A stretch of DNA of 64,000 nucleotides. It comes from Rhabdothermincola sp037478855 (GTDB lineage: Bacteria > Actinomycetota > Acidimicrobiia > Acidimicrobiales > Acidimicrobilacustridaceae). This document shows, in pieces, positions 50,253 to 58,205 of this stretch. The stretch lies in NCBI GenBank assembly GCA_037478855.1, contig JBBFLY010000004.1, positions 15,135 to 79,134 of the forward strand. Reading direction: 5' to 3'. Every line of letters starts with the position of its first letter. Position 1 is the first letter of the stretch. Position numbers and translations under genes: made by a program. The notes under the pieces were generated by a model. It saw nothing but the letters and a program-made list of their open reading frames with translations, was not told where the DNA came from and made no database searches.

Positions 50253-51425
50253 TCAGTCGCTGGTCTTGGCCGCCTTCTCTTCGGCGTGCCGCTGGATGGC
50301 GGACATGATGGCGTTTCCGGCGGCGCCGATGAGCTGGTCGCGGTTGGCGGCTACCCACTCCTTGGACTGCGCCGGTCGCCGCGCCGACCCTTGGAAGTGG
50401 GGCATGACGTACTGCGCGATGAGCTCGTAGGACCGTCGGGTGGCCTGCGGATCCGCCCACTCGTGGGCCTGGATCAGGAAGGTTCCGAACCCACCGTTGC
50501 TGAGCTCGATCAGGTTCTCGATGAACGCGATCAGGTCGTCGGGGGTGCCCACCACGCCGCCGCCGCTGTTGTTCATCTGATCCGCGAGGGCCTCCGGTGG
50601 GCCCTCCGGGACCATCGGGAGGGCGGCGACCTTGCGGAAGTAGTCGAAGTACGCGCCGAGGCCGTACTCGACGTCGCGATAGGCCTGCTCCTTCGTCTCC
50701 GCGACGTGCACCTGGCTGACCAGCCGCCAGGCCCGGCGGTCGACCACCGTGCCGAACTCGGCGGCTCGCTCCTCGCAGACCTCCCAGTGCTGGCCGAGCA
50801 GATCGATGCCGGCTCGCTGGGTGGCACCGATCGACAGCAGCGAGCAGCCGAACTTGCCCGCGGCCCGCGGCCCCGAGGGGGAGATCATCGCGGCCACCGC
50901 CACCTCTGGGTGTGGCCAGGTGTACGGCTTGAGGTGGAGGCGTGCGTCCTTCAGGGTGAACCACTCGCTCTCGTGGGTGACCGGCTCGTCCGAGCGGAGG
51001 AGGCGGAGGATGACCTCGAGCGCCTCCTCCATGCGGTCCCGCTGCACGGCGGGGTCGATGCCGAGCATGAACGCGTCCGAGGGGAGTGCGCCCGGACCCA
51101 CGCCGAGCATCACCCGGCCCCGCGTGAGGTGGTCGAGCAGGACGATCCGCTGCGCCACCATGAACGGGTGGTGGTAGGGGAGGGACACCACCCCGGTGCC
51201 CAGTCGGATGTGCCGGGTGCGCTCCGCGGCGGTGGCGATGAACACCTCGGGGGAGGCGATGATCTCGTAGCCGCCGGAGTGGTGCTCGCCGATCCAGGCT
51301 TCGTCGAAGCCCAGCCGGTCGAGGTGCACGATCAGCTCGAGGTCGCGTTCGAGGGCGAGGGTCGGGTTCTGGCCCGTGGGATGGAACGGAGCCATGAACG
51401 TGCCGAACCGCAGGGGCCAGTCCAT
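50253..51425 (-). CDS. LLM class flavin-dependent oxidoreductase (limonene-monooxygenase-like)
   Basis: This 390-residue luciferase-like TIM-barrel protein resembles limonene 1,2-monooxygenase-type sequences: FGTFMAPFHPTGQNPTLALE, LGFDEAWIGEHHSGGYEIIASPEVFIA (in parts), LGTGVVSLPYHHPFMVAQR, DHLTRGRVMLGVGPGALPSDAFMLG. The C-terminal ~40 residues are charged and Ala-rich. It is last in an aldolase-SnoaL-LLM unit on the minus strand. A strong palindrome at 51446 separates it from the SnoaL-like gene, so it may have its own regulated promoter. Confidence 0.88.
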   Translation of the reverse strand: MDWPLRFGTFMAPFHPTGQNPTLALERDLELIVHLDRLGFDEAWIGEHHSGGYEIIASPEVFIATAAERTRHIRLGTGVVSLPYHHPFMVAQRIVLLDHLTRGRVMLGVGPGALPSDAFMLGIDPAVQRDRMEEALEVILRLLRSDEPVTHESEWFTLKDARLHLKPYTWPHPEVAVAAMISPSGPRAAGKFGCSLLSIGATQRAGIDLLGQHWEVCEERAAEFGTVVDRRAWRLVSQVHVAETKEQAYRDVEYGLGAYFDYFRKVAALPMVPEGPPEALADQMNNSGGGVVGTPDDLIAFIENLIELSNGGFGTFLIQAHEWADPQATRRSYELIAQYVMPHFQGSARRPAQSKEWVAANRDQLIGAAGNAIMSAIQRHAEEKAAKTSD

Positions 51426-51445
51426 GGGCGGCTATTCGACCTCAA

Positions 51446-51463
51446 CTTGACCGGACGGTCAAG
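51446..51463. promoter_or_regulatory. 18-bp perfect palindrome upstream of LLM gene
   Basis: CTTGACCGGACGGTCAAG has 8-bp exact arms around GA. It lies 21 nt before the LLM start, a normal operator position for a TetR-type repressor. It does not match the KstR-like or TGACG-N3-CRTCA types. Confidence 0.55.
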
Positions 51464-51500
51464 CAGCTGTCGGGCGATCAGGCCAGCTGTCGGGCGATCG
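51461..51500 (+). repeat. 20-bp tandem duplication across the SnoaL-like stop codon
   Basis: CAGCTGTCGGGCGATC occurs at 51464-51479 and 51484-51499, in two adjacent 20-bp units. The copy at 51484-51499 encodes the last residues of the SnoaL-like protein; the other lies just downstream of its stop. It looks like a recent short duplication. Confidence 0.75.
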
Positions 51501-51891
51501 TGGCGTGGTCGAAGTAGTTCCGGAAGCAGGTGAGGATCTCGCCGTCGAACAGGAAGAACGCGGCCGCCCGGAAGCGGAAACCCTTGCCGGTCGGATCGAA
51601 GTCCTCGATCCTGCCCAGGTGGGTACCGGTGACCCACGCCTCGGCGATCACCGCGTCGTCCGCGTGGTAGAGCGCGATGAGCTCCGCGGCGTAGTCCGGG
51701 AACGCGATGCGACGCTCCCGCAGGTAGCGAGTGCACACCGCCAAGCCGTCGTAGACCCGGTTGTTCCCGATCAGCTCGTAGCGGGGGTGCGGGAAGACCT
51801 CCTGCAGGCGATCGAGCTCGCCCGTGCGCTCGATCTCCAGGAGCGCAGCGATGGTGGCTTCCCGTCGTCGGCGGAGCTGTTCGTCAGGCAC
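51478..51891 (-). CDS. SnoaL-like NTF2-fold protein
   Basis: This 137-residue protein has the SnoaL/ester-cyclase-like layout: LRRRREATIAALLEIERTGELDRLQEVF (in parts), then HPRYELIGNNRVYDG, AFPDYAAELIALYHADDAVIAEAWVTGTHLG (in parts), and the C-terminal LFDGEILTCFRNYFD. These fold as a cone-shaped alpha+beta barrel and act as cyclases, hydrolases or binders. It lies 2 nt downstream of the class II aldolase gene on the same strand, so the two are co-transcribed. Confidence 0.82.
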   Translation of the reverse strand: MPDEQLRRRREATIAALLEIERTGELDRLQEVFPHPRYELIGNNRVYDGLAVCTRYLRERRIAFPDYAAELIALYHADDAVIAEAWVTGTHLGRIEDFDPTGKGFRFRAAAFFLFDGEILTCFRNYFDHATIARQLA

Positions 51892-51893
51892 GG

Positions 51894-52655
51894 TCAGTCG
51901 AGGAGATCGGGTTGCTCACGCACGATCGTGTCATACAGCGGCTGGAAGCTGAGCCAGCCCGCCATGCTGCTCCCCACCTGGCGGGAGGTCAGCTCCGCCA
52001 TCTCCGGCTCGATCGGCACGAGCGGACCGGCAGCCTGCGCGAGCAGCTGCGCCTGACAGCTGCGCTCCATCGTGATGAACCACCAGACCGCCTCGTCGAC
52101 GGACCGGCCCACCGTGAGCAACCCGTGGTTGCGCAGGATGACCGCCTTGTTGTCACCGAGCGCGTGTGCGATGCGCTTGCCTTCTTCGACGTCGAGCACC
52201 ACCCCCGTGTAGTCGTCGAAGAGCGCGTGATCCCCGTAGAACGCGCACACGTCCTGCGTGATCGGCTCGAGGAGCCGACCGAGAGCGGAGAACGCCTTGC
52301 CGTGCACGGAGTGCGCGTGCGCCGCGGCCATCACGTCCGGTCGGGCTGCGTGCACCTGCGAGTGAATGGCGAACGCCGCCCGGTTGATGTCCCAGTCGCC
52401 CTCGACGATCTCCCCACGGTCGTTGCACAGGATGAGGTCGCGCACCCGGATGTGCTGGAACGGCATGGCGAAGGGATTGACCCAGAAGTGATCGGTGAGC
52501 TCAGGGTCTCGGGCGGTGATGTGCCCCGCCACCCCCTCACTGAAACCGAACTTGCCGAAGAGTCGGAAGCTCGCAGCGAGCCGCTGCTTGATGTGGAGCC
52601 GCTGCTCCTCCACCGAGTCGAACACCGGCATCGAGTAGGGGATGGGCTTGCCCAC
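51894..52655 (-). CDS. Class II aldolase/adducin family protein
   Basis: This 253-residue protein of the fuculose-1-phosphate-aldolase/adducin fold has zinc ligands HAHSVHG (His-x-His) and ILRNHGLLTVG (His), plus GFSEGVAGHITARDPE near residue 40 and NPFAMPFQHIRVRDLIL for phosphate/carbonyl binding. The Glu before the HAH motif is not clear, so aldol cleavage is probable but not certain. The start is GTG at 52655 with GGAGGAA upstream. A -10 TAGACT (minus; plus AGTCTA 52707-52712) overlaps a plus-strand -10. Confidence 0.85.
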   Translation of the reverse strand: MGKPIPYSMPVFDSVEEQRLHIKQRLAASFRLFGKFGFSEGVAGHITARDPELTDHFWVNPFAMPFQHIRVRDLILCNDRGEIVEGDWDINRAAFAIHSQVHAARPDVMAAAHAHSVHGKAFSALGRLLEPITQDVCAFYGDHALFDDYTGVVLDVEEGKRIAHALGDNKAVILRNHGLLTVGRSVDEAVWWFITMERSCQAQLLAQAAGPLVPIEPEMAELTSRQVGSSMAGWLSFQPLYDTIVREQPDLLD

Positions 52656-52706
52656 GGTGGTTCCTCCTGCGGTTGCGAGGCAGACGTGCCCCCCGTCACA
52701 GGAACC

Positions 52707-52716
52707 AGTCTACGGT
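52707..52716. promoter_or_regulatory. Overlapping divergent -10 hexamers
   Basis: AGTCTACGGT contains minus-strand TAGACT (52707-52712), serving the aldolase operon, and plus-strand TACGGT (52711-52716), which could start the cobalamin riboswitch leader near 52723. Polymerases on the two promoters would exclude each other. Confidence 0.4.
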
Positions 52717-52779
52717 CACCCTCCGCGCCATCGGAGAGCCGGCGCCCCCGGATCGCCGACCACTCGGAGGTGCCGTGGA

Positions 52780-52945
52780 GTTGACGACCCTGCCGGCGCG
52801 TGGTTGTCTCGGCCCGACAACCGAGATCGAACGTCGGAGTCGGGGAAGCCGGTCGAAGTCCGGCGCTGACCCGCAACCGTAGGTCGGGCGGAGGTCCCGC
52901 CCGGCGAGCCGGAATGCCGGCTCCGATGGTGAGGCTCTTGGACAA
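52780..52945 (+). ncRNA. Cobalamin riboswitch
   Basis: The conserved core is readable at 52840-52881: GTCGGGGAAGCCGGTCGAAG, then TCCGGCGCTGACCCGC and AACCGTAGG, matching the GGGAA...GGTG..A.TCC..GC.G.CCCGC.ACTGTA core. Hairpins follow at 52884-52903 and 52905-52922 (GAGCCGG/CCGGCTC). The upstream arm with GTTGTCTCGGCCCGACAACC is a P2/P13-type stem. The limits are approximate. It lies in the plus-strand leader of the toroid protein at 53081, which it should repress when cobalamin is abundant. Confidence 0.88.
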
Positions 52946-52989
52946 GCCCGTCGTGGATCTGCGGAGCTGAGCCTGGAAGCACTGCTCAG

Positions 52990-53020
52990 CGCCCCTGCCC
53001 GGAAACGTGCAGGGGCGTTT
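52990..53020 (+). terminator. Intrinsic terminator of the cobalamin riboswitch
   Basis: CGCCCCTGC (52990-52998) and GCAGGGGCG (53009-53017) form a perfect 9-bp GC-rich stem with a 10-nt loop, followed by TTT. It stands between the aptamer and the gene, as expected for transcriptional attenuation by cobalamin, although the T-tract is short. Confidence 0.7.
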
Positions 53021-53080
53021 CGCGTGAGGTTCCCGGTCACGACGAGCCGACAGGCTGGCACCCGAGGAGGAGGAACCCAC

Positions 53081-54276
53081 GTGAGGACGAGAAGCAGGTC
53101 CTGGTTGCACCTGGTGGCGTTGCTTGTCGCCACTGCCGCGCTCAGCGCCGGGCTCGCGCCGGCGGGGGCTGCTCCGCCGACGAGCGATCCGTCGACCGCG
53201 GCGGCCTACGGCGCACGGTGGATCGCCCGGCAGGTCTCGGCGGGTGGCGCGCTGCCCGACTTCGGGGGCGACCCCGCGGTCGGTCCGACCGTCGGCGGTG
53301 CGCTGGCGCTGGCAGCCGCGCGTGTCGAAGGCGAGACCTTCGAGCGGATGCTCCACTTCATCGAGACGGGGGCGGAGTCCTACATCAGCTCCTCCGGCGA
53401 CGACAGCCCGGGCGCGATCGGCTACCTGCTGCTGTTGAGCGCCGCGGCGGGGGAGGATCCGACCTCCTTCGCAGGGATCGACCTGGTCAGCCGGCTGGGG
53501 GAGACGCTCGGCGACTTCGCTCCCGGCCTGTACGGGGCCGCAGACCCCACCTACGACGGGGTGATCCGCCAGTCGCTCGCGATCCTCGGTCTGGTGGCCA
53601 ACGGCTACACGCCCCCTGAGGAGGCGATCGACTGGCTTCTCGACCAGCAGTGTCCAGCGGGCTCCGCGGCCGGGACGGTCGGTGCGTGGCAGGCCTACCG
53701 GGCCGACACCAGCGAGCCGTGCCAGGCTCCCGACCNNNNNNNNNNCCGGGAACCTTCTCCGGGCCGGACACCAACTCCACCGCGTTCGCGTTCCAGGCCC
53801 TCGTCGCCGCGGGGGAGTCACCCGCGCACGACGTCCTCGACCTGCTCGCGTCGTGGCAGCAGCCCGACGGCGGCTTCGAGTTCCTCCTCGGTGCCGGCGT
53901 CGACCCGAACTCGACCGCGCTGGTCGTGCAGGCCATCGTGGCCGGGGGAGAGGACCCCGCCGCAGGTCGCTGGGTGCAACCCGGTGGGTCTGCGATGAGC
54001 TCGTTGCTCGCCTGGCAGCTCGGCTGCGACCAGGCGGCCTCGGACCAGGGGGCCTTCGCCAGCCCGTTCAGTGACGGTGCGCCCGATCTGCTCGCCACCA
54101 CGCAGGCGGTCTGGGGCGCGTCCGGGCAGGCCTTCCCCTTCGCGGGCCCAGTGGTCTTCGGGCCGAGCCCCGAGCCGTGCCAGCCTTCGACCACCACGAC
54201 CGCGCCGTCCAGCACGACCAGCGCACAGCAGCCCGATGGCACTGCGGTGGCAGCGACGCCGAGATACGCGGGCTGA
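53081..54276 (+). CDS. Secreted alpha/alpha-toroid repeat protein under B12 control (gap inside)
   Basis: This exported protein has signal peptide LHLVALLVATAALSAGLAPA with probable cleavage after AGA near residue 32. Several ~50-residue repeats follow, of the prenyltransferase/squalene-oxidase (terpene-cyclase toroid) kind: GGALALAAARVEG, GVIRQSLAILGLVANGY..WLLDQQ, NSTAFAFQALVAAGE..WQQPDGGFEF, NSTALVVQAIVAGGE. The end is Thr/Ser/Pro-rich. Intrinsic factor and transcobalamin use a similar alpha6-alpha6 barrel, and the cobalamin riboswitch argues for B12 handling. Ten N at 53736-53745 break the frame; reading resumes in another frame, so the true gap length is 2 modulo 3. GTG start after GGAGGAGGAA. 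Confidence 0.78.
53736..53745. other. Assembly gap (10 N)
   Basis: This run of ten N lies inside the toroid protein gene. Coding is in frame 2 before it and frame 1 after it, so ten is a placeholder and not the real length. Confidence 0.95.
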
Positions 54277-54307
54277 CAGGTCCACCGCCGCATCCCGCCG
54301 ACCTCGC

Positions 54308-54329
54308 TACTTTTGTCACGTGACGAAAA
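54308..54329 (+). promoter_or_regulatory. Leaderless -10 and palindrome over the zinc-finger gene start
   Basis: TACTTT (54308-54313) ends 6 nt before the GTG at 54320. TTTTGTCACGTGACGAAAA (54311-54329) is a palindrome with one extra base and covers both the -10 end and the start codon. A related palindrome, TTTCGTCAATTGACGGAA, lies at 54701-54718. Confidence 0.6.
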
Positions 54330-54697
54330 GAGAGCGCAGGACGACCGGGGCGGAGCAGCAGCGGTGTCGGTGGTGCGGGCGGCCGGTAACCCAGACCGGC
54401 CGGGGGCGACCCCGCCTGTACTGTCGGCAGGGATGCCGACAGCAGGCTCATCTGGCTCGCAAGCTGGCTGACACACACGGGCTGCGGGATGATGACGTGA
54501 TCGTGCGCCGCGCCGATCTCGAGGAGCTGCAGAGCCTCCTGTACTGCCTGCAGGCCGCGATCGAGGACGTCGACCGGGACCTGGCGACGTCGAACCGGTG
54601 CGCCGACGTTCGCGACGCGCTGCGGTGGCTGCTCGACAACGCCCGGCCCCTGGCGTCGGTCTGGATCGAGCCTCGGACGGCTTCGCCCACCCCCTGA
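54320..54697 (+). CDS. Small zinc-finger protein, unknown function
   Basis: This 125-residue basic protein has a Cys4 zinc finger: Cys16, Cys19, Cys35 and Cys39 in CRWCGRPV...GRGRPRLYCRQGCRQQAHLARKL. Such fingers with GRPRxYC..xCRQ are common in actinobacterial proteins of unknown role and may bind DNA. The C-half is helical and acidic (RADLEELQSLLYCLQAAIEDVDRD) and could dimerise. The GTG at 54320 is preceded by a leaderless -10. Palindromes at both ends of the gene hint at self-regulation. Confidence 0.65.
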   Translation: MTKRERRTTGAEQQRCRWCGRPVTQTGRGRPRLYCRQGCRQQAHLARKLADTHGLRDDDVIVRRADLEELQSLLYCLQAAIEDVDRDLATSNRCADVRDALRWLLDNARPLASVWIEPRTASPTP

Positions 54698-54700
54698 CCA

Positions 54701-54718
54701 TTTCGTCAATTGACGGAA
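54701..54718. promoter_or_regulatory. Palindrome TTTCGTCAATTGACGGAA
   Basis: This near-perfect palindrome (core CGTCAATTGACG) lies 4 nt after the zinc-finger stop codon. It resembles the one over that gene start. The following 54719-55142 interval (about 420 bp) contains no gene I can support; only GCTACTTGACGTAACGA at 54986-55002 recalls the start-site motif weakly. Confidence 0.5.
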
Positions 54719-55142
54719 GATCGACACACCGGGTGCCTCCATTCACCGGACGGCCCACCCGGGTTCGGCCGTCGAGAGGCGGGCCGCGGTGGACCAGGGG
54801 TGCGTGCAGCCGCGCCGATCGCCGCGGAGCGAACCTCCTCAGCAGCCTCGGACCAGGGGTGGTCGAGTCGGTGCCGGGCCCACCCAGCAGCGGGCCACGG
54901 GCCGTACCGGTCGATCCCGGCAGCCGGAGCGAGGGCCAGCTCCGTGCGGACGATCCCTTCCGGTCATCGCTCCGACATCTGGTCCGCTACTTGACGTAAC
55001 GAGGATTATCGGCGGATCTTGGCGGGCGGGCGGTGCGGTCCGGTCAGCGCGCCCGACCGGCCGGCGCAGGGACGCCGCGGCCAGCCGGTCACCCAACAGT
55101 CGTCGAGAGGCAGCCGATCAGCGCCCGGTGAGCGGCTCGCGG

Positions 55143-55853
55143 TCAAGTGAGCGGCTCACCACCGGCGGAGAGCTCGCCCGCCAGGTGCCCGGTGTCGTTG
55201 AACCGGCGCAGGATCCAGCGACCGCCCAGCGCCACCAGATGGCTGATCGACCCGTTGTCACAGCCGGCGAACGCGAACGGTCGGCTCCCGGTCGCTGTGG
55301 CCAGCGCACAAGCGATCACTCCGCCGTGGGCCACGACGACCACCCGCTGATCCGGGTGGGCCCGTGCGATCCGCTCCAGCGCAGGCATCACCCGGTCCCG
55401 CAGCTGCTCGTTGCTCTCCGCACCGGGGATCAGCCCCCACTCCTGCGCCTCCATCGCCGCGAGGAAGCGGGGATCACCCCGCGCGGCCATGATCCGCAGC
55501 AGCCCTCCCTCCCACTCCCCGAGGTGCACCTCGCGCAGGTCGGGCTCTACGACCGGCCGCAGCCCCGTGCGCTCCGCGAGCGGCTGAGCGGTCTCGACCG
55601 TGCGGCGGAGCGTCGTCACGTAGATCGCATCCACCCGCTCGCCACTGAGTCGCCGACCGAGCTGCTCGGCCTGCCAGCGTCCCTCAGGCGAGAGGGGCGG
55701 ATCGCCGTGCCCGTCGACGAGGGGGAACGGCTCGCCCTCCCGGGCTGGTGCGGATTCACCGTGGCGGACCAGGAGCAGCTCCGTGGAGCCGGGCGGCGGG
55801 TGGAAGCGGAACTGGCGGTACTCGACAGACGATGTCCCCTCATCTCGCTCCAC
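55143..55853 (-). CDS. Histidine phosphatase family protein (phosphoglycerate-mutase-like)
   Basis: This 236-residue histidine phosphatase has the catalytic motif LVRHGES with His31, LRRTVETAQPLAERTG for the second phosphate pocket, LREVHLGEWEGG (acid Glu) and the second histidine in VVVAHGGVI. Members dephosphorylate sugar phosphates, nucleotides or peptides; the substrate is not predictable. The start GTG at 55853 is 9 nt after a minus-strand -10 TAGCCT (plus AGGCTA, 55863-55868), giving a leaderless transcript divergent from the gene at 55914. Confidence 0.9.
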   Translation of the reverse strand: MERDEGTSSVEYRQFRFHPPPGSTELLLVRHGESAPAREGEPFPLVDGHGDPPLSPEGRWQAEQLGRRLSGERVDAIYVTTLRRTVETAQPLAERTGLRPVVEPDLREVHLGEWEGGLLRIMAARGDPRFLAAMEAQEWGLIPGAESNEQLRDRVMPALERIARAHPDQRVVVVAHGGVIACALATATGSRPFAFAGCDNGSISHLVALGGRWILRRFNDTGHLAGELSAGGEPLT

Positions 55854-55898
55854 GAGGATCGCAGGCTAGGTCATTCGCTTCGCCGCGCGGCCGGCCGG

Positions 55899-55904
55899 TA
55901 GCTT
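55899..55904 (+). promoter_or_regulatory. -10 TAGCTT of a leaderless promoter
   Basis: TAGCTT ends 9 nt before the ATG at 55914. It forms a divergent leaderless pair with the phosphatase gene. Confidence 0.4.
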
Positions 55905-55913
55905 GTCTGCCCT

Positions 55914-57278
55914 ATGCCACGCCGCATCGAGGTGGAGCTCACCAGCTCTCGCGAGGACGGAACCTGGACGTGGCGCGCCGCCGGCGCGAAGCAACCCAAG
56001 GGCGAGCTCGACAGCTCCCTGCTGTACCCGGGCGCCAAGGTCGGTGACATCGTCCGTGCCGACGCCGAGTTCTACGTCGACGGCATCACGATCACCGCCG
56101 TGCTGCCTCCGAAGGAGAAGCCTCGCCGCGAAGCGGAGAGGATCGAGATCATCGGGTCGCGCCGGGACGAGCGCCTCGTGACCACCCGGCTCGTGGGCCG
56201 GGGCGGCCGGGCCGGGCGACAAGAGGATCGGGCGACGCTCGGTGAGCGCCGGCCCCGTCGCGAGCGCGGCGAGCGTGGCGAGCGGCCGGGGCGTGAGCGC
56301 GATCGGCGCGTCGAACGGGACACACCCCGTGGCGAACGCCGAGCCCGCCCCACACGTCCCGCTCCCGAACCGCGACCGAAGCCACCCCGCCTGCGACCCA
56401 AGCGCACCCATCGCAACGAGGTGCTCGCCTCGCTCCCCGCGGAGCAGAAGCCGATCGCCGAGCAGATCCTGCGGGGCGGGATCCCCGCGGTGCGTCAGGC
56501 GGTGGAGAAGCAGAACGAGACCAACCGGGCCGAGGGGAAGCCGCTCATCAACCCCGAGCCCCTCCTCGAGATCGCGGAGTCCCTGCTCCCGCGCCTGCGG
56601 GCAGCCGAATGGCGTGACCGCGCCGAGGCCGCGCTGGCCAGCGCGCAGGACGTCGATCTGCGCGACCTGCGCTCGGTGGTCGTGGCTGCCGAACAGGCAG
56701 CACGAGACGACGAAGCGCGCGCACTCGCCGAGCAGCTGCGAGCCGCGCTCAACCAGCGGGTCGAAGCCGAGCACACCGCCTGGCTCGCGGAGCTCGACGA
56801 GATGCTCCGCGACGGTCGGGTGGTGCGGGCGCTGCGCCTCAGCTCCCGACCGCCCAAGGCCGGAGTGCCGCTCCCCGCGGAGCTGGCCAACCGGCTGGCG
56901 GAGGCGACCGGAGCGAGCCTCACCCCCGAGACCGCGCAGGAACGCTTCGCGACCGTGCTGGACGCGCTCGCCTACTCGCCGGTGCGGACACGGGTCACGG
57001 CCCAGGGGCTGCCCGCCGAGCCTGGCGAGGAGCTCCTGGCGACGGTCAAGCGGCTGGCCGGCCGCATCCCCCAGATCGCCGCCCAGTTCGGCGTCGAGCC
57101 CGGCGAGACCACCAAGCAGGCGCGGCCGAGGCGGGCCGCTCCCCCACCTCCACCTCCTACGACGCCAGCTGCGACCGCCACGGAGCCGGCGGTCGACGCC
57201 GGGTCGCCGAGCGCAGGCGAACCGCAGGCGGAGCAGGCCTCCGAGCCGGGCTCGCCGCTCGCACCGATCGAGGGCTGA
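55914..57278 (+). CDS. Uncharacterised Arg-rich multi-part protein
   Basis: I recognise no family for this 454-residue protein. Residues 1-65 look like a small beta domain (RRIEVELTSSREDGTWTWRA, KVGDIVRADAEFYVDGITIT). Residues ~95-165 are extremely Arg/Glu/Pro-rich and probably disordered. Residues ~165-400 are helical, with HRNEVLASLPAEQKPIAEQIL and repeated ALxxAxxxDLRDLRS-type helices. The end is Pro/Ala-rich. The basic linker and beta domain suggest RNA or DNA contact, an inference only. It starts from a leaderless promoter. Confidence 0.68.
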   Translation: MPRRIEVELTSSREDGTWTWRAAGAKQPKGELDSSLLYPGAKVGDIVRADAEFYVDGITITAVLPPKEKPRREAERIEIIGSRRDERLVTTRLVGRGGRAGRQEDRATLGERRPRRERGERGERPGRERDRRVERDTPRGERRARPTRPAPEPRPKPPRLRPKRTHRNEVLASLPAEQKPIAEQILRGGIPAVRQAVEKQNETNRAEGKPLINPEPLLEIAESLLPRLRAAEWRDRAEAALASAQDVDLRDLRSVVVAAEQAARDDEARALAEQLRAALNQRVEAEHTAWLAELDEMLRDGRVVRALRLSSRPPKAGVPLPAELANRLAEATGASLTPETAQERFATVLDALAYSPVRTRVTAQGLPAEPGEELLATVKRLAGRIPQIAAQFGVEPGETTKQARPRRAAPPPPPPTTPAATATEPAVDAGSPSAGEPQAEQASEPGSPLAPIEG

Positions 57279-57323
57279 GCACGAAGCCGGCCCGAGGCGC
57301 CGTGGTGGTACCGGCGGCGCTGG

Positions 57324-57869
57324 TCAGTGTCCGGCCACGAATCGCTCCACCTCGGCGGGCCTGCGCAGCACGACATCACCGGTCTCGGGTCTCGCCCGAG
57401 GGTTCCACCCTGCCAACCCGAAGGGCACTCCCGCGCCGTGGGCGAGCGCGCGGTCGTGGGAGGTGTCCCCGATGACGACGATCCGATCCGGGCCGAGGCC
57501 CAACGCCTCCAGCACCGGTTCGAGACGCTTGGGCCCGTCGAACGCGTCGGCGAAGAGTGCGACCTCCGGTTCCCAGCCCAGCCGACGCAGCTCGTCCCGG
57601 CCGGACCGGGGATGCTTGTTGGAGCAGACCGCCCACCGATCGAGGGAGGCCAGCATCTCCTCCACACCGGGGAACGGCTGGGCCAGCGTCGGGTCGTAGA
57701 GATCGAGGTAGTCCTCGACCGAGATCCCAAGCCGTGCACACTCCTCGGCCAGCACGTGCCCGAACGTCACCGCCGCCTCGGCCACACCGAGCGCGACGAA
57801 CGGTGCCACCAACGCGGCGTCAGAGTCGAGCAGCGTCCCGTCCAGATCGAAGACCGGAACCCGACGCAC
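57324..57869 (-). CDS. HAD family hydrolase (phosphoglycolate-phosphatase-like)
   Basis: This 181-residue haloacid-dehalogenase-fold phosphatase has motif I FDLDGTLLDSD, motif II in WAVCSNKHP (Ser/Asn), Lys in FDGPKRLEP, and motif IV VIGDTSHDRALAHGAG. A short helical cap (CARLGISVEDYLDLY) is present. The GTG at 57869 places motif I at residue ~8, as normal. A small zinc-ribbon gene lies 7 nt upstream on the same strand and is likely co-transcribed. Confidence 0.88.
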   Translation of the reverse strand: MRRVPVFDLDGTLLDSDAALVAPFVALGVAEAAVTFGHVLAEECARLGISVEDYLDLYDPTLAQPFPGVEEMLASLDRWAVCSNKHPRSGRDELRRLGWEPEVALFADAFDGPKRLEPVLEALGLGPDRIVVIGDTSHDRALAHGAGVPFGLAGWNPRARPETGDVVLRRPAEVERFVAGH

Positions 57870-57876
57870 GAAACGC

Positions 57877-58080
57877 TCAGGTCTCCCGCGGGGCGAGCAC
57901 CGACGCGCGACTGGCCCGCCCCCGGTACTCGCCGCTGCCGATCTCCTCGTCCCACTGGGCGCCACAGGAACGGCACACGCACGTATCGAGCCGGAGTGAG
58001 CCCAGATAGAGGCGCTCCACCTCGTACTCCCCGCAGAAGGGGCACCCCAGGTGCCCGATGGAACCCTCGTCGACGTCCAT
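57877..58080 (-). CDS. Small zinc-ribbon protein, 67 aa
   Basis: This 67-residue protein carries paired zinc ligands: Cys13 and Cys16 (CPFCGE), Cys36 and Cys39 (CRSCGAQW). The pattern is that of a rubredoxin/zinc-ribbon knuckle. The C-terminus is basic and Ser-rich. The ATG at 58080 is 16 nt downstream of a -10 TAGCCT on the minus strand. It probably forms an operon with the HAD gene. Function unknown. Confidence 0.7.
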   Translation of the reverse strand: MDVDEGSIGHLGCPFCGEYEVERLYLGSLRLDTCVCRSCGAQWDEEIGSGEYRGRASRASVLAPRET

Positions 58081-58205
58081 GGCTCTCGGTTCCGAGAGGC
58101 TAGCGAACCGCGCGCTGCGATGGTCGGACCCCACACCGTGACCCACCCGATGCTCGCCCGGTCGAGCGATCGGTCACCGGTTCGAATCACCGCTGCCCCA
58201 CCGCC

